A stretch of 64,000 nt of DNA, taken from the NCBI RefSeq assembly GCF_014191355.1, contig NZ_JACHWM010000012.1, positions 164,810-228,809 of the forward strand, written 5' to 3'. Origin of the DNA: Methylobacterium sp. R2-1. Its GTDB lineage: Bacteria; Pseudomonadota; Alphaproteobacteria; Rhizobiales; Beijerinckiaceae. The notes below the pieces were generated by a model that searched no databases, had not been told where the DNA came from, and saw nothing but the letters and a program-made list of their open reading frames with translations. The position numbers were made by a program, and so were the translations under genes. Every line of letters begins with the position of its first letter. Positions within the stretch are counted from its first letter, which is position 1. Of the stretch, positions 32,873 to 41,132 are shown one piece after another.

Positions 32873-34114
32873 TTACGCCGTCGCCAGGGCCTTGAGGTCG
32901 AAGTCCGGGTCGGCGGCCTGTTCCGGCGTCAGCGGTTTGGCCGAGGCCAGAAGGCGGCGAGCGGCCATGTGGTCGGCAGGCCGGTCAACCGATTCGACGG
33001 CGCTGAGAGCGCGATCGCGGAAGCGGAACACCGAGAAGCCGGTGCCGACCCGGCGCAGGACGCTCGCATCACCCGGCGCGGCGAGCCCGGCGATCTGGAG
33101 CTTGCGCGGTCCCTGGTCGCTCCAGAACCACGGCACCGCGTCGTAGGCCGCGGGCCGCCCGATGAGCCGCGCGGCGAGGCAGCGGCCCTGATCGACCGCG
33201 TTCTGGACCGATTCGATCCGCACCCGGTCGCCTCCGGGCATCCCGGCCGCGAAGCGGCTCGGGAATCGGACACAGTCGCCGAGGGCCGAGACGGCCGGAT
33301 CGTGTGTCGCCAGGAAGGCATCGACCTCGATGCCGTCGCGCACGGCGAGCCCCGCTTCCGCCGCGAGTTCTTGGTTCGGCACCACGCCGATACCGATGAG
33401 CACGAGGTCGGCAGGCAGGCTCTGCCCATCGGCGGTGCGGACGGCGGCGACTCGCCCGGCCCCGCCCTCGATGGCAGTGACGCCCGTTCCGAACAGGAAC
33501 GTGACGCCGGCCTCCTCGTGGAAGGCGCGGAAGGCTTCCGAGGTCTCCGGCGAGACGGCCCGTGCCATCACGCGCTCGGCCGCCTCGATCACCGTGACGG
33601 AGAGGCCGCGGGCGGCGCAGACGGCTGCGAATTCGAGGCCGATGAAGCCCGCGCCCACCACGACGATCCGGCGGATGCCCTCGATCGCCGCGCGAAGCGC
33701 ATCGGCATCGTCGAGGGAGCGGAGCTGGTGCACACCCCCGAGATCGGCTCCCGGCACGGGCAGCGCCCGGTTGCGGGTGCCCGTCGCGAGAATGAGATGA
33801 TCGTAGGCGAGGCGCCCGCCGTCCGAGAGCCGGACACTGCGCCCGGCGCGGTCGATCGCCACCACCCGTGTCCCAGGGCGATGGTCGATGCGGTGCTCGG
33901 CGAAATAGCTTTCCTGCCGCAGCAGCAGGCCGCGGGCATCGGCTTTGCCGGCGAGATAGGCCTTGGACAGCGGCGGGCGCTGGTAGGGAAGCGCGGCCTC
34001 CTCGCCGACCAGGGTCAGGCTTCCAGGAAATCCCGCCTCCCGCAACGAGGCGGCGGCCTGGAAGCCGGCCTGTCCCGCGCCGGCGATGACGATGGTCTCC
34101 ATCGGCCCGCTCAT
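32873..34114 (-). CDS. FAD-dependent NAD(P)H reductase, ferredoxin-reductase type
   Basis: The 413-residue protein has two nucleotide-binding motifs. IVIAGAGQAGFQAAASLREA near the N-terminus is for FAD, and VVVGAGFIGLEFAAVCAARG in the middle is for NAD(P)H. It also has the LPYQRPPLSKAYL segment, a GDCVRFPS-type FAD motif and a C-terminal reductase domain (FWSDQGPRKLQIAGL). This architecture is that of BphA4/putidaredoxin-reductase-like enzymes that feed a ferredoxin or oxygenase. Its ATG overlaps the stop of the CbbR/QscR gene by ATGA, so it is translationally coupled to it. No ferredoxin or oxygenase gene is next to it; the electron acceptor is unknown. Confidence 0.9.
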   Translation of the reverse strand: MSGPMETIVIAGAGQAGFQAAASLREAGFPGSLTLVGEEAALPYQRPPLSKAYLAGKADARGLLLRQESYFAEHRIDHRPGTRVVAIDRAGRSVRLSDGGRLAYDHLILATGTRNRALPVPGADLGGVHQLRSLDDADALRAAIEGIRRIVVVGAGFIGLEFAAVCAARGLSVTVIEAAERVMARAVSPETSEAFRAFHEEAGVTFLFGTGVTAIEGGAGRVAAVRTADGQSLPADLVLIGIGVVPNQELAAEAGLAVRDGIEVDAFLATHDPAVSALGDCVRFPSRFAAGMPGGDRVRIESVQNAVDQGRCLAARLIGRPAAYDAVPWFWSDQGPRKLQIAGLAAPGDASVLRRVGTGFSVFRFRDRALSAVESVDRPADHMAARRLLASAKPLTPEQAADPDFDLKALATA

Positions 34115-35100
34115 TCGCCCGCCTCGGCCGGGCTGCGGGCGGCCTTGAGCACCGGGCTTCCCGCCGGCTCCTCCGCGAAGAAGCCGCCGGGGATGGTCGG
34201 CAGGAAGCGGCGACCCTCCTGGGCGAGATAGTCCCAGAACGCGTCGGAGGCCGGGCCGAGCACCTTGTCGGCGCGGCGTACGACGTACCAGTCCCGCCGG
34301 ATCGGCAGGCCCTCCACGTCGAGGAGGACGAGGCGCCCGCTCGCCACCTCCGCCGCCACCGAGTGGCCGGAAAGGAGCGCGATGCCGAGCCCCGCCATCA
34401 CCGCCTGTTTCAGCGTCTCGTTCGAGCCCGAATCGATTCCGAGCTTGGCCCGGCGGATCATCACGCCGCTCATGAATTCCTCGAACACCGAGCGAGTGCC
34501 CGAGCCTTCCTCGCGGACGAGGAAGGATTCCTCCGCCAGATCCGCCCGAGTGAGCCCGCGCCGCCCGGCCATCGGGTGGTCCGCCGCAGCGATCAGCACC
34601 AGGGGATGAGGCCCGAAGGTCTCCGCCTCGATGGCGAAGTCCCGCGGCGGACGGCCCATGATGGCGAAATCGATGTCGTAGTTGCGCAGGGCCTCGATCG
34701 TGTCCTGCCGGTTGCCGACAGTGAGCGAGATCTCGACCTTCGGGTGGCTCTCCATGAAGCCCGCGATGACGAGCGGTGCGAAGTACTTCGCCGTCGAGAC
34801 CACGCCGAGGCCGACCCGGCCGCCGCCCCCGCCCTTCAGGGTGCGCAGGCGGTCGGTGCAGGTCTCCAGCACGGTGTTGATGCTGTTGATCGCCCACAGC
34901 ATCTCGCGACCGGCATCGGTCGGCTTGAGCCCGGTCGGCGTGCGGTCGAACAGGAGGAGGCCCGCCTCCTCCTCGAGTTGGCGGATGCGAGCGTAGAGCG
35001 CGGCGGAGGTGACGTTCAGCTCCTGCGCGGCCCGCGTCATGGTGCCGAGCCGCGCTACCGCGGCGACCGCCTGAAGCTGCTTGAGCGAAAGATTGCGCAT
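34111..35100 (-). CDS. LysR-family regulator, CbbR/QscR type
   Basis: The 329-residue protein has an N-terminal winged helix (LKQLQAVAAVARLGTMTRAA, then LNVTSAALYARIRQLEEE) and a LysR effector domain with GVVSTAKYFAPLVIAGFMES, features typical of CbbR. CbbR regulates Calvin-cycle genes in response to metabolites such as RuBP. In Methylorubrum the homologue QscR controls serine-cycle genes. It is divergent from fbp and prk, as CbbR genes usually are, so QscR is a good candidate name but I leave the symbol open. It is translationally coupled to a reductase gene. A direct repeat of AGTTTTTTT in the intergenic region may be its site. Confidence 0.9.
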   Translation of the reverse strand: MRNLSLKQLQAVAAVARLGTMTRAAQELNVTSAALYARIRQLEEEAGLLLFDRTPTGLKPTDAGREMLWAINSINTVLETCTDRLRTLKGGGGGRVGLGVVSTAKYFAPLVIAGFMESHPKVEISLTVGNRQDTIEALRNYDIDFAIMGRPPRDFAIEAETFGPHPLVLIAAADHPMAGRRGLTRADLAEESFLVREEGSGTRSVFEEFMSGVMIRRAKLGIDSGSNETLKQAVMAGLGIALLSGHSVAAEVASGRLVLLDVEGLPIRRDWYVVRRADKVLGPASDAFWDYLAQEGRRFLPTIPGGFFAEEPAGSPVLKAARSPAEAGE

Positions 35101-35111
35101 GCCTCGTTTTT

Positions 35112-35142
35112 AGTTTTTTTGCGGGGCACCACAAGTTTTTTT
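35112..35142. promoter_or_regulatory. Direct repeat, candidate CbbR/QscR operator
   Basis: AGTTTTTTT occurs at 35112-35120 and 35134-35142, 22 bases apart, which places both on the same DNA face. It is just upstream of the LysR gene start and in the divergent gap to fbp. The sequence lacks a clear T-N11-A palindrome, so operator function is a guess. Confidence 0.4.
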
Positions 35143-35306
35143 AGAAAACCTTCGACAGCACTCCCCTGCCGTCTGGCGCTGCCGGGTTGCCGCAGGGTAT
35201 CATAGTCCGAGACGGGCCTGCACGCCTCAGGGCGCGCATGGCCGGCAAGAACGCTGCGCAGGACCTCAGGTGTCCCGCGGCCTCGACGGGAGCGAGCCTT
35301 AGAACG

Positions 35307-36353
35307 ATGACGAAGCCGTACGGGTCATCCCTCGACGACCATCTCGACGCGGAGGTTGCGCGCGACGCCTCGCTGGCCGACACCGCCGCCACGATCCGGG
35401 CGCTCGCCGCCGCCGCGATCGACGTGAGCGAGACCGTAGGCCGAGGGTCCCTGGCCGGCGATCTCGCCGCTCAAGGCGAGCATAACAGCGACGGCGACGT
35501 TCAGAAGGCGCTCGACGTGATCGCCCACAAGCGCTTCATGCAGGCGCTGGAAGAGGCCCCCGTGGCGCAGGTCGCCTCGGAGGAGGCCGAGGACGTGGTG
35601 GAGCTGAAGGCCGACGCGCCGCTCGCGGTGGCGATCGATCCGCTCGACGGCTCGTCCAATATCGGCGTCGGCATGGTGGTCGGCACCATCTTCGGCATCC
35701 GCCCGGCGGCGCGGGCGGAGGACCCCAATGCCTCGTTCCTGACGCCCGGCACGACGCAGACGGCCGCCGGTTTCGTCGTCTACGGCCCGGCCACCACCTT
35801 CGTGGTCACGCTCGGCAACGGTACCCGCATCTTCACCCTCGACCGGTCGGAGAAGGTCTTCCGGCTCACCCACGACGCGATGAAGATCGTGCCCAGCGCC
35901 AACGAGTACGCCATCAACGCCTCGAACGTGCGGCACTGGGACGGGCCGGTGAAGTCCTTCATCGAGGATTGCCTGCGCGGCGCGGAAGGCCCGCGCGACC
36001 GCGACTTCAACATGCGCTGGACCGCCGCCCTTGTGGCGGACGCGCAGCGCGTCCTGATCCGCGGCGGTGTGTTCCTGTATCCGGGCGACAACCGGAAGGG
36101 TTATGCACAGGGCCGTCTGCGCCTCCTCTACGAGACCGCCCCGATCGCCTTCCTGATCGAGCAGGCGGGCGGCGCCGCCACCGACGGGCAGAACCGCATT
36201 CTGGAGCGGGTCGCGAGCAAGATCCACGAGCGCTCGCCGTTGGTGTTCGGCTCCACCGAGGAGGTCGAGTGCGTGGCCAAGTACTATGACGGGCGCCAGC
36301 CCAGCGCCGGCCGCTCACCCCTGTTCGGCCAGCGCGGCCTGATGCGCAGCTAG
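35307..36353 (+). CDS. fbp: Class I fructose-1,6-bisphosphatase
   Basis: This Mg-dependent enzyme removes the 1-phosphate from fructose-1,6-bisphosphate in gluconeogenesis and the Calvin cycle. The 348-residue protein has the metal-binding motif AIDPLDGSSNIGVG, the AMP-domain segment LGNGTRIFTLDRSEK, and the catalytic C-terminal segment GGVFLYPGDNRKGYAQGRLR then LLYETAPIAFLIEQAGG, all class I features. Residues 1-35 are a short variable start; the ATG at 35307 (MTKPYGSSLDDHL) is preferred over upstream alternatives. It is 29 bases upstream of prk, so the two are an operon, and divergent from a CbbR-type regulator. In CO2-fixing relatives this gene is cbbF. Confidence 0.95.
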   Translation: MTKPYGSSLDDHLDAEVARDASLADTAATIRALAAAAIDVSETVGRGSLAGDLAAQGEHNSDGDVQKALDVIAHKRFMQALEEAPVAQVASEEAEDVVELKADAPLAVAIDPLDGSSNIGVGMVVGTIFGIRPAARAEDPNASFLTPGTTQTAAGFVVYGPATTFVVTLGNGTRIFTLDRSEKVFRLTHDAMKIVPSANEYAINASNVRHWDGPVKSFIEDCLRGAEGPRDRDFNMRWTAALVADAQRVLIRGGVFLYPGDNRKGYAQGRLRLLYETAPIAFLIEQAGGAATDGQNRILERVASKIHERSPLVFGSTEEVECVAKYYDGRQPSAGRSPLFGQRGLMRS

Positions 36354-36382
36354 AGCTTCGGCGCACTCACATCAGCAAGTCC

Positions 36383-37243
36383 ATGTCGGCGCGTCATCCC
36401 ATCATCTCGGTCACCGGCTCATCAGGGGCCGGGACCACCTCTGTCCGCAACACCTTCGAGCAGATCTTCCGCCGGGAGGATGTCAGCGCCGTCTACATCG
36501 AGGGGGACGGCTTCCACGCCTACGACCGCGACACCATGCGCTCGATGATGGCGCGCGAGCCGACGCTGAGCCACTTCGCGCCGCGGGCCAACCTCCTGCC
36601 CGAGCTCGAGGAGGTGTTTCGCAGCTACAGCGAATCCGGCACCGGCCGCACCCGGCACTACGCCCACGACGACGCGGACGCGATCCGCTACGGCGTGCCG
36701 ATAGGCTCGTTCACGCCCTGGGAGCCGTTCCAGCCAAGCTCTGACCTCCTGTTCTACGAGGGGCTGCACGGCTGCGTGGTCGACAACAACGTCGATCTTG
36801 CCCGCTATCCCGATCTCAAGATCGGGGTGGTGCCGGTGATCAATCTCGAATGGATCCAGAAGCTGCACCGGGATCGCTCGACCCGGGGCTATTCGACGGA
36901 GGCCGTCACCGACGTGATCCTGCGACGGATGCCGGACTACGTGCAGACGATCTGCCCGCAATTCTCCTGGACGGACATCAACTTCCAGCGGGTGCCGACG
37001 GTGGACACCTCGAATCCCTTCATCGCCCGCTGGATTCCGACCGCCGACGAGTCGATGGTGGTGATCCGCTTCAAGGATCCGAAGGGGATCGACTTCTCCT
37101 ATCTCGTCTCGATGATCCACGACAGCTTCATGAGCCGGGCCAACTCCATCGTCATCCCAGGCGGCAAGCTCGACCTGGCGATGCAGCTCATCCTGACGCC
37201 GATCATCATGCAGTTGGTGGAGCGGCGGCGGCGGCTCGCGTGA
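36383..37243 (+). CDS. prk: Phosphoribulokinase
   Basis: Phosphoribulokinase turns ribulose 5-phosphate into ribulose 1,5-bisphosphate. The 286-residue protein has the P-loop ISVTGSSGAGTTSV at about 8-21, the catalytic segment YIEGDGFHAYDRDTMR, the ANLLPELEEVFRSYSESGTG region, and LFYEGLHG followed by the C-terminal QKLHRDRSTRGYSTEAV typical of the class I bacterial enzyme. Length is normal. It follows fbp. No RuBisCO genes are in the window, and in Methylorubrum extorquens prk is known to be needed for methylotrophic regulation rather than for CO2 fixation. A family 2 repeat lies just downstream. Confidence 0.96.
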   Translation: MSARHPIISVTGSSGAGTTSVRNTFEQIFRREDVSAVYIEGDGFHAYDRDTMRSMMAREPTLSHFAPRANLLPELEEVFRSYSESGTGRTRHYAHDDADAIRYGVPIGSFTPWEPFQPSSDLLFYEGLHGCVVDNNVDLARYPDLKIGVVPVINLEWIQKLHRDRSTRGYSTEAVTDVILRRMPDYVQTICPQFSWTDINFQRVPTVDTSNPFIARWIPTADESMVVIRFKDPKGIDFSYLVSMIHDSFMSRANSIVIPGGKLDLAMQLILTPIIMQLVERRRRLA

Positions 37244-37249
37244 GCCGCC

Positions 37250-37343
37250 CCGTCTTTGCGAGGCGGAGCCGAAGCAATCCAGTGCGCTGCATTTTCCGGA
37301 GATGTCGCGCCGTTGGATCGCTTCGCTGACGCTCGCGATGACG
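37250..37343. repeat. Palindromic intergenic repeat, family 2 (copy A)
   Basis: TTTGCGAGGCGGAGCCGAAG with CAATCCAG, a spacer, then TTGGATCGCTTCGCTGACGC and TCGCGATGACGG form a large imperfect palindrome. On the minus strand one frame reads VIASVSEAIQ, a spurious peptide common in Hyphomicrobiales annotations. It follows the prk stop. Confidence 0.8.
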
Positions 37344-37359
37344 GGGAGGCTCACACCCC

Positions 37360-38256
37360 TCAGGCGTCCTCTGCATCCGACATCTCGACGGAGGCGACCA
37401 CCCTCTCCCCATCGAGAAACCCCGCCACGGCTCGCGAAAACTCCGGCGTCCGCAGGTAGCCATAGGATTTGTGATGGTTCACGCCGCCGCGCGGGCGCCG
37501 GTAGGCGTTGATCACCGGGCAGTCGGTTACGGCGACGCCCGCCAGGTTTGGGGCGTAGGCCTCGGCCAGCGTCGTGCCGACGGTCGCCACATCCTCCCGG
37601 TCGCCGAGATTGCTCCAACGGGCCACGGCGTAGGGCACGCGCAGGTCACCGTGCTCCGCGGCGAGGCGATGCTTGATCTCGGCGAGCCCCAGGGGGGCAC
37701 CCATGGTGACGAAGTGGTCGATCTGCGGGCAGAGCCCGTCGCGTTCGAGCTGCCGCAGCACGTCGTAGGCGATCAGCGAACCCATGGAGTGGGCTGCGAT
37801 CAGCAGCGGCCGGCCGGCATGGCGCTCCAGCGCCTCCCGCAGCCGGTCGCGCGCGGCCTCGCGGAACGTGCGGTCCTCGTAATAGCCCCACAGATCGTCG
37901 AGCCGATGCTCGATGATGAGATCGTCGAGGACGAGGTGCCCGGTCTTCTCCTGCGCCCATTCGACGATGCGGTAGAGACGGTCGGTCAGGGTCGGGGCGC
38001 ACGCGCCGTCGGCGCTCGGGAAAGGTCCCCTCCCCCGCACGGGGTAGTAGGGCTCCCGGTTGTGATCCTCGGAGAGCGGGGTGTCGTAGCGCAGGTCGGC
38101 CCAGTAGACGAAATCGAAGGGCAGAGCCCCAGGGTCCTCGCCGAGGTTGCGCCGCAGCCCCTCGCGGATCGCCGCGGCCCACCACGCCTGCTTCTCCTCC
38201 TTCGGCGGCTTGTTGGCGAGGCCATGAATGCCGAGGATGAGTGGGCGGTCCTGCAT
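37360..38256 (-). CDS. Alpha/beta hydrolase, putative lipase/esterase
   Basis: The 298-residue protein has an N-terminal oxyanion-loop strand PLILGIHGLANKP, a serine-nucleophile box PLLIAAHSMGSLIAYD (AHSMGS), and a possible catalytic His in VNHHKSYGYL near the C-terminus. There is no signal peptide, so it is probably cytoplasmic. The start at 38256 (MQDRPLILGIHG) places the fold at the N-terminus; an upstream in-frame ATG at 38352 is possible. It lies in a convergent position with prk and upstream of YebC on the same strand. The substrate is unknown. Confidence 0.82.
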   Translation of the reverse strand: MQDRPLILGIHGLANKPPKEEKQAWWAAAIREGLRRNLGEDPGALPFDFVYWADLRYDTPLSEDHNREPYYPVRGRGPFPSADGACAPTLTDRLYRIVEWAQEKTGHLVLDDLIIEHRLDDLWGYYEDRTFREAARDRLREALERHAGRPLLIAAHSMGSLIAYDVLRQLERDGLCPQIDHFVTMGAPLGLAEIKHRLAAEHGDLRVPYAVARWSNLGDREDVATVGTTLAEAYAPNLAGVAVTDCPVINAYRRPRGGVNHHKSYGYLRTPEFSRAVAGFLDGERVVASVEMSDAEDA

Positions 38257-38435
38257 CGGTCGAGAGAGGGAGCCTGGCGATCGGTCGTTCGCCGGCTCGG
38301 CACCGGCATCGCCGGGCATATAGCGCGCGGAGTTGATCGATCCGCGCGACAAATCGGTAGGACGCTTCCTCTGCGGGAAATCTCCTCGCCGTCAGCGGAG
38401 AGGAACTACCGTCAGGGAAGGGCGCGGGCGGTCGT

Positions 38436-39182
38436 CTACGCGCCCATCTTCTCGACCAGCGCGTCGGACAGCGCGAAGTTGACGTAGACGTTCTGCACGT
38501 CGTCCTGGTCCTCGATCACCTCGACAAGGCGGATCAGCTTCTCGCCGGTCTCGTCATCGACGTCGATGGTGTTCTGCGCCTTCCAGATCAGGCCGGTGCG
38601 ACGCGGCTCGCCGAAGCGGGCCTCCAGCGCCTTCGACACGTCACCGTAGGCGTCCTGGGCGCAGATGACCTCGTGTCCGTCGGAATCGGAGCGCACGTCG
38701 TCGGCGCCGGCCTCGATGGCAGCCTCCAGCATCGTGTCGGCATCGGCAACGTCCGGCGCGAAGGCGATGACGCCGACCCGGTCGAACATGAAGGCGACGG
38801 CGCCGGTCTCGGCGAGGCTGCCGCCGGACTTGGTGAAGGCCGAGCGCACGTCGGAGGCGGTGCGGTTGCGGTTGTCGGTCTGTGCCTCGACGATCAGCGC
38901 GGCGCCGCCGGGGCCATAGCCCTCGTAGCGGATCTCCTCGTAGTTCTCGCCGTCATTGCCCGCTGCCTTCTTGATGGCGCGCTCGATATTGTCCTTGGGC
39001 ATGTTCTCGGCCCGGGCCGCGAGGATCGCGGCGCGCAGGCGCGGGTTCATCGAGGGGTCGGGCGTGCCGAGCTTGGCCGCCACCGTGATTTCGCGGGCGA
39101 GCTTGCTGAAGACCTTCGAGCGGACCGCATCGACGCGGCCCTTGCGGTGCATGATGTTCTTGAACTGGGAATGCCCGGCCAT
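38436..39182 (-). CDS. YebC/PmpR-family transcriptional regulator
   Basis: YebC-family proteins are DNA-binding regulators, and some help ribosomes through proline-rich stretches. The 248-residue protein starts MAGHSQFKNIMHRKGRVDAV. It has the family's central segment AAGNDGENYEEIRYEGYGPG then GAALIVEAQTDNRNRT, and ends VNFALSDALVEKMGA. Length is normal. In many alphaproteobacteria yebC is next to ruvCAB; here ruvC and ruvA are 14 kb away, so the block has been rearranged. Confidence 0.93.
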   Translation of the reverse strand: MAGHSQFKNIMHRKGRVDAVRSKVFSKLAREITVAAKLGTPDPSMNPRLRAAILAARAENMPKDNIERAIKKAAGNDGENYEEIRYEGYGPGGAALIVEAQTDNRNRTASDVRSAFTKSGGSLAETGAVAFMFDRVGVIAFAPDVADADTMLEAAIEAGADDVRSDSDGHEVICAQDAYGDVSKALEARFGEPRRTGLIWKAQNTIDVDDETGEKLIRLVEVIEDQDDVQNVYVNFALSDALVEKMGA

Positions 39183-39430
39183 GGCGGGATCGTCTTCTCG
39201 TTCGTGCGGGCGGAGGGCTCCTTCGATGAGGAAGGATCCTCGACGTCGCGCGGGATGTGTCGGGAGCTCCGCTTATAGGCCGCAGCTACCCCCCGAGGCA
39301 ACGCGAGGCGGCTACGGCTCGGCCTTGATTGCCTTTGCGGCCCGAGCGGTGGCCGGGATTGCGGCGGGAATGATAAAGATCGTGGGCGAGGACACGATCC
39401 CGTCTCGCGATTTACGATGGGACGATTCCA

Positions 39431-39616
39431 ATGCCGACGACCGAAACGGGTACGGCCGGCGTGCGGCGCAAGCCCTGGCGGTTCGGCCTCGCCGCGCTCC
39501 TCGGCGCCTTGGCTGGCGCGACACTGTTCGCGAGACCTGCCAAGGGTGGCGCGAGGGACGATTTCAGGGCTGATCCTGCTCCAAGAGAGCCCGGTAGCGC
39601 GCCGCCGAGCGGCTGA
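39431..39616 (+). CDS. Possible small membrane protein (61 residues)
   Basis: The frame codes for a basic N-terminus (TETGTAGVRRKPWR), a hydrophobic helix (FGLAALLGALAGATLFAR) and a short charged Pro-rich tail. The last 53 bases overlap the end of the convergent metallo-beta-lactamase-fold gene. The ribosome-binding site is weak. It may be real, but composition and overlap leave doubt. Confidence 0.35.
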   Translation: MPTTETGTAGVRRKPWRFGLAALLGALAGATLFARPAKGGARDDFRADPAPREPGSAPPSG

Positions 39617-40397
39617 CGACGGCGTTCGCAACCTCCGCGATATGCAGTCCGAAGGCGCCGTAGAGGCGTGCAAACGCTCTCGCCTCGAGCCGCGCCGCGA
39701 TGCGGGCCACCGTGCCGCCGGAGAGCGGCAGCCAATTCGGATAGCTCCAGAGGAAGGACACGCTCTTCCGGTCCGCACCCGGCTGCACGATGTCGCTCGC
39801 GAGCAGCGCGCCGCGCCCCTCTGCCCCGTCCTGCCAGTGCAGCACGGAGCCGCCGGGAAAGTGGCCGCCGAGGCGCATCAGGGTCAGGCCGGGCGCGAGA
39901 GCGAGCTCGTCCTCCTCCCAGAACACCACGCGGTCGTCTGGCCGCATCACCCATTCGCGGTCGCGGGCGTGAAGGTAGACCGGCGCGTCGAAGGCGGCCG
40001 CCCAGTCCGGCATCGTGGTGTAATAGTGAGGATGCGAGATGGCGATGCCGGCAAGGCCGCCGAGCGCCCGCACCAGCGCGACCGTGGCCGGGTCGAGGAG
40101 CGCGAGGCAGTCCCAGAGAAAATTGCCCTGGGGCGTTTGCAGCAGGAAGGCGCGCTGGCCGATGCCGAAATGGGGCTGGGTCTCGATCTCGAACAATCTC
40201 GGCTCGACCTGCCGCCACGCATTGGCGTGAGCGGCGGCGAGCGCGTCGGGCGTCGTCCAGCGCTGGCCGGAGGCGGGCACGTATTGCCGCTCCTCGTCGC
40301 AGATCGGGCAGCACTCGGGCGGACTCGGCGCGGCGTGGAAGCTGGTTCCGCAGGTGACGCAGATGTGGATCGTCACGGGCTCATCCCCCGCTTCCAT
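39564..40397 (-). CDS. Metallo-beta-lactamase-fold protein with N-terminal zinc ribbon
   Basis: The 277-residue protein has an N-terminal CxxC pair set (HICVTCGTSFHAAP then ECCPICDEERQY), likely a zinc-binding ribbon. A metallo-beta-lactamase fold follows. The usual HxHxDH signature is replaced by ISHPHYYTTMPDW, and a later GGHFPGGSVLHW segment supplies other histidines. Metal binding and catalysis are therefore uncertain. Some related proteins carry the same HPHYYTTM form, so it is a distinct subfamily rather than decay. The ATG at 40397 was chosen over a TTG at 40412. It overlaps or abuts a 69-residue gene on the same strand. The substrate is unknown. Confidence 0.8.
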   Translation of the reverse strand: MEAGDEPVTIHICVTCGTSFHAAPSPPECCPICDEERQYVPASGQRWTTPDALAAAHANAWRQVEPRLFEIETQPHFGIGQRAFLLQTPQGNFLWDCLALLDPATVALVRALGGLAGIAISHPHYYTTMPDWAAAFDAPVYLHARDREWVMRPDDRVVFWEEDELALAPGLTLMRLGGHFPGGSVLHWQDGAEGRGALLASDIVQPGADRKSVSFLWSYPNWLPLSGGTVARIAARLEARAFARLYGAFGLHIAEVANAVVSRSAARYRALLEQDQP

Positions 40398-40408
40398 CGG
40401 CGAAGTGC

Positions 40409-40618
40409 TCAACCGCCGCGGTAGCCCTGGCCGCCCGCCGAACCAGGCCCCTCGCGCGAGGGTGTCTCCTCGTCACGCTCAGTACCGATATCGCCCGGCT
40501 CGGTCGGTGCTGGGGATCGGTGCCCTGGGACCGGTGAGGAGACCGGCCGCTGCTCGTAAGTCCGGGCACTCGGAGTCTCGACGGGGTCGTCAGGTCGGGT
40601 CGCGTCGGTCGGGCTCAA
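40409..40618 (-). CDS. Small hydrophilic protein (69 residues, TTG start)
   Basis: The frame begins at a TTG with GGAGG about six bases upstream and codes for 69 residues rich in Pro, Glu, Thr, Arg and Gly, with no hydrophobic segment. It ends GGQGYRGG, with the stop just before the start of the downstream metallo-beta-lactamase-fold gene. No family is recognised. The ribosome-binding site and close spacing support a gene of the small disordered type that also occurs at 28.9-29.8 kb. Confidence 0.5.
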   Translation of the reverse strand: MSPTDATRPDDPVETPSARTYEQRPVSSPVPGHRSPAPTEPGDIGTERDEETPSREGPGSAGGQGYRGG

Positions 40619-40788
40619 AGGATGCCTCCGGGGTCTTTCCCGGTGAAAAGCCGCATGGTGAACCCGGTTCCCTCGCGCGGGAGAGGCGTGAGGTTTATTG
40701 TCGACGGACGCAGAGAACCGACTTGGCGCAAAGGCGGTTCAAGGGGCAGAACGCGGGTTCCTCCCTCTGCCGGACAGGCCCCACGACG

Positions 40789-41112
40789 ATGCAGCGCTCG
40801 CTCTCCCATCTCCCTCACGTCCTGTGTCTCGGCGCCGCCGTCCTCGGGCTTGCCGTCACCGCAGCCTCGGCACAGGAGCGGCCCTACACGCCGTCGCTCA
40901 CCTGCGGCGCGGTGCAGGCCCTGGTGGCGCGGCAGCGCCGCGTCGTTCTCGCCACGAGCCCGACCGCCTACGAGGCGGTGCATTTCGAGAGCGGTGATTG
41001 CCAGAACGAGGTGACCGCCCGCCCCGCCTTCGAGCCGACCCTCGACGATCCGTACTGCTTCGCCGGCTATCGCTGCGTCCAGCGCAACAACGGCGAGAAC
41101 TCGACGCGCTGA
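40789..41112 (+). CDS. Secreted cysteine-containing hypothetical protein (107 residues)
   Basis: The product begins MQRSLSHLPHVLCLGAAVLG and has a signal peptide cleaved near ASA-QE at about 29. The mature part of about 78 residues contains LTCGAVQALVARQRRVVLAT, DCQNEV and PYCFAGYRCVQRN, with four cysteines that could form two disulfides. This is a common small periplasmic pattern in Methylobacterium-type genomes, function unknown. The ATG at 40789 puts the signal peptide first. It is divergent from the 69-residue gene and convergent with the GNAT-fold gene. Confidence 0.75.
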   Translation: MQRSLSHLPHVLCLGAAVLGLAVTAASAQERPYTPSLTCGAVQALVARQRRVVLATSPTAYEAVHFESGDCQNEVTARPAFEPTLDDPYCFAGYRCVQRNNGENSTR

Positions 41113-41132
41113 AGGCCAGGGACGACGCGCTG

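Noticed and set aside
36422..37618. Minus-strand frame of 398 codons across prk
   Set aside because: It is the antisense shadow of prk joined to the family 2 repeat, whose translation gives the spurious VIASVSEAIQ peptide.
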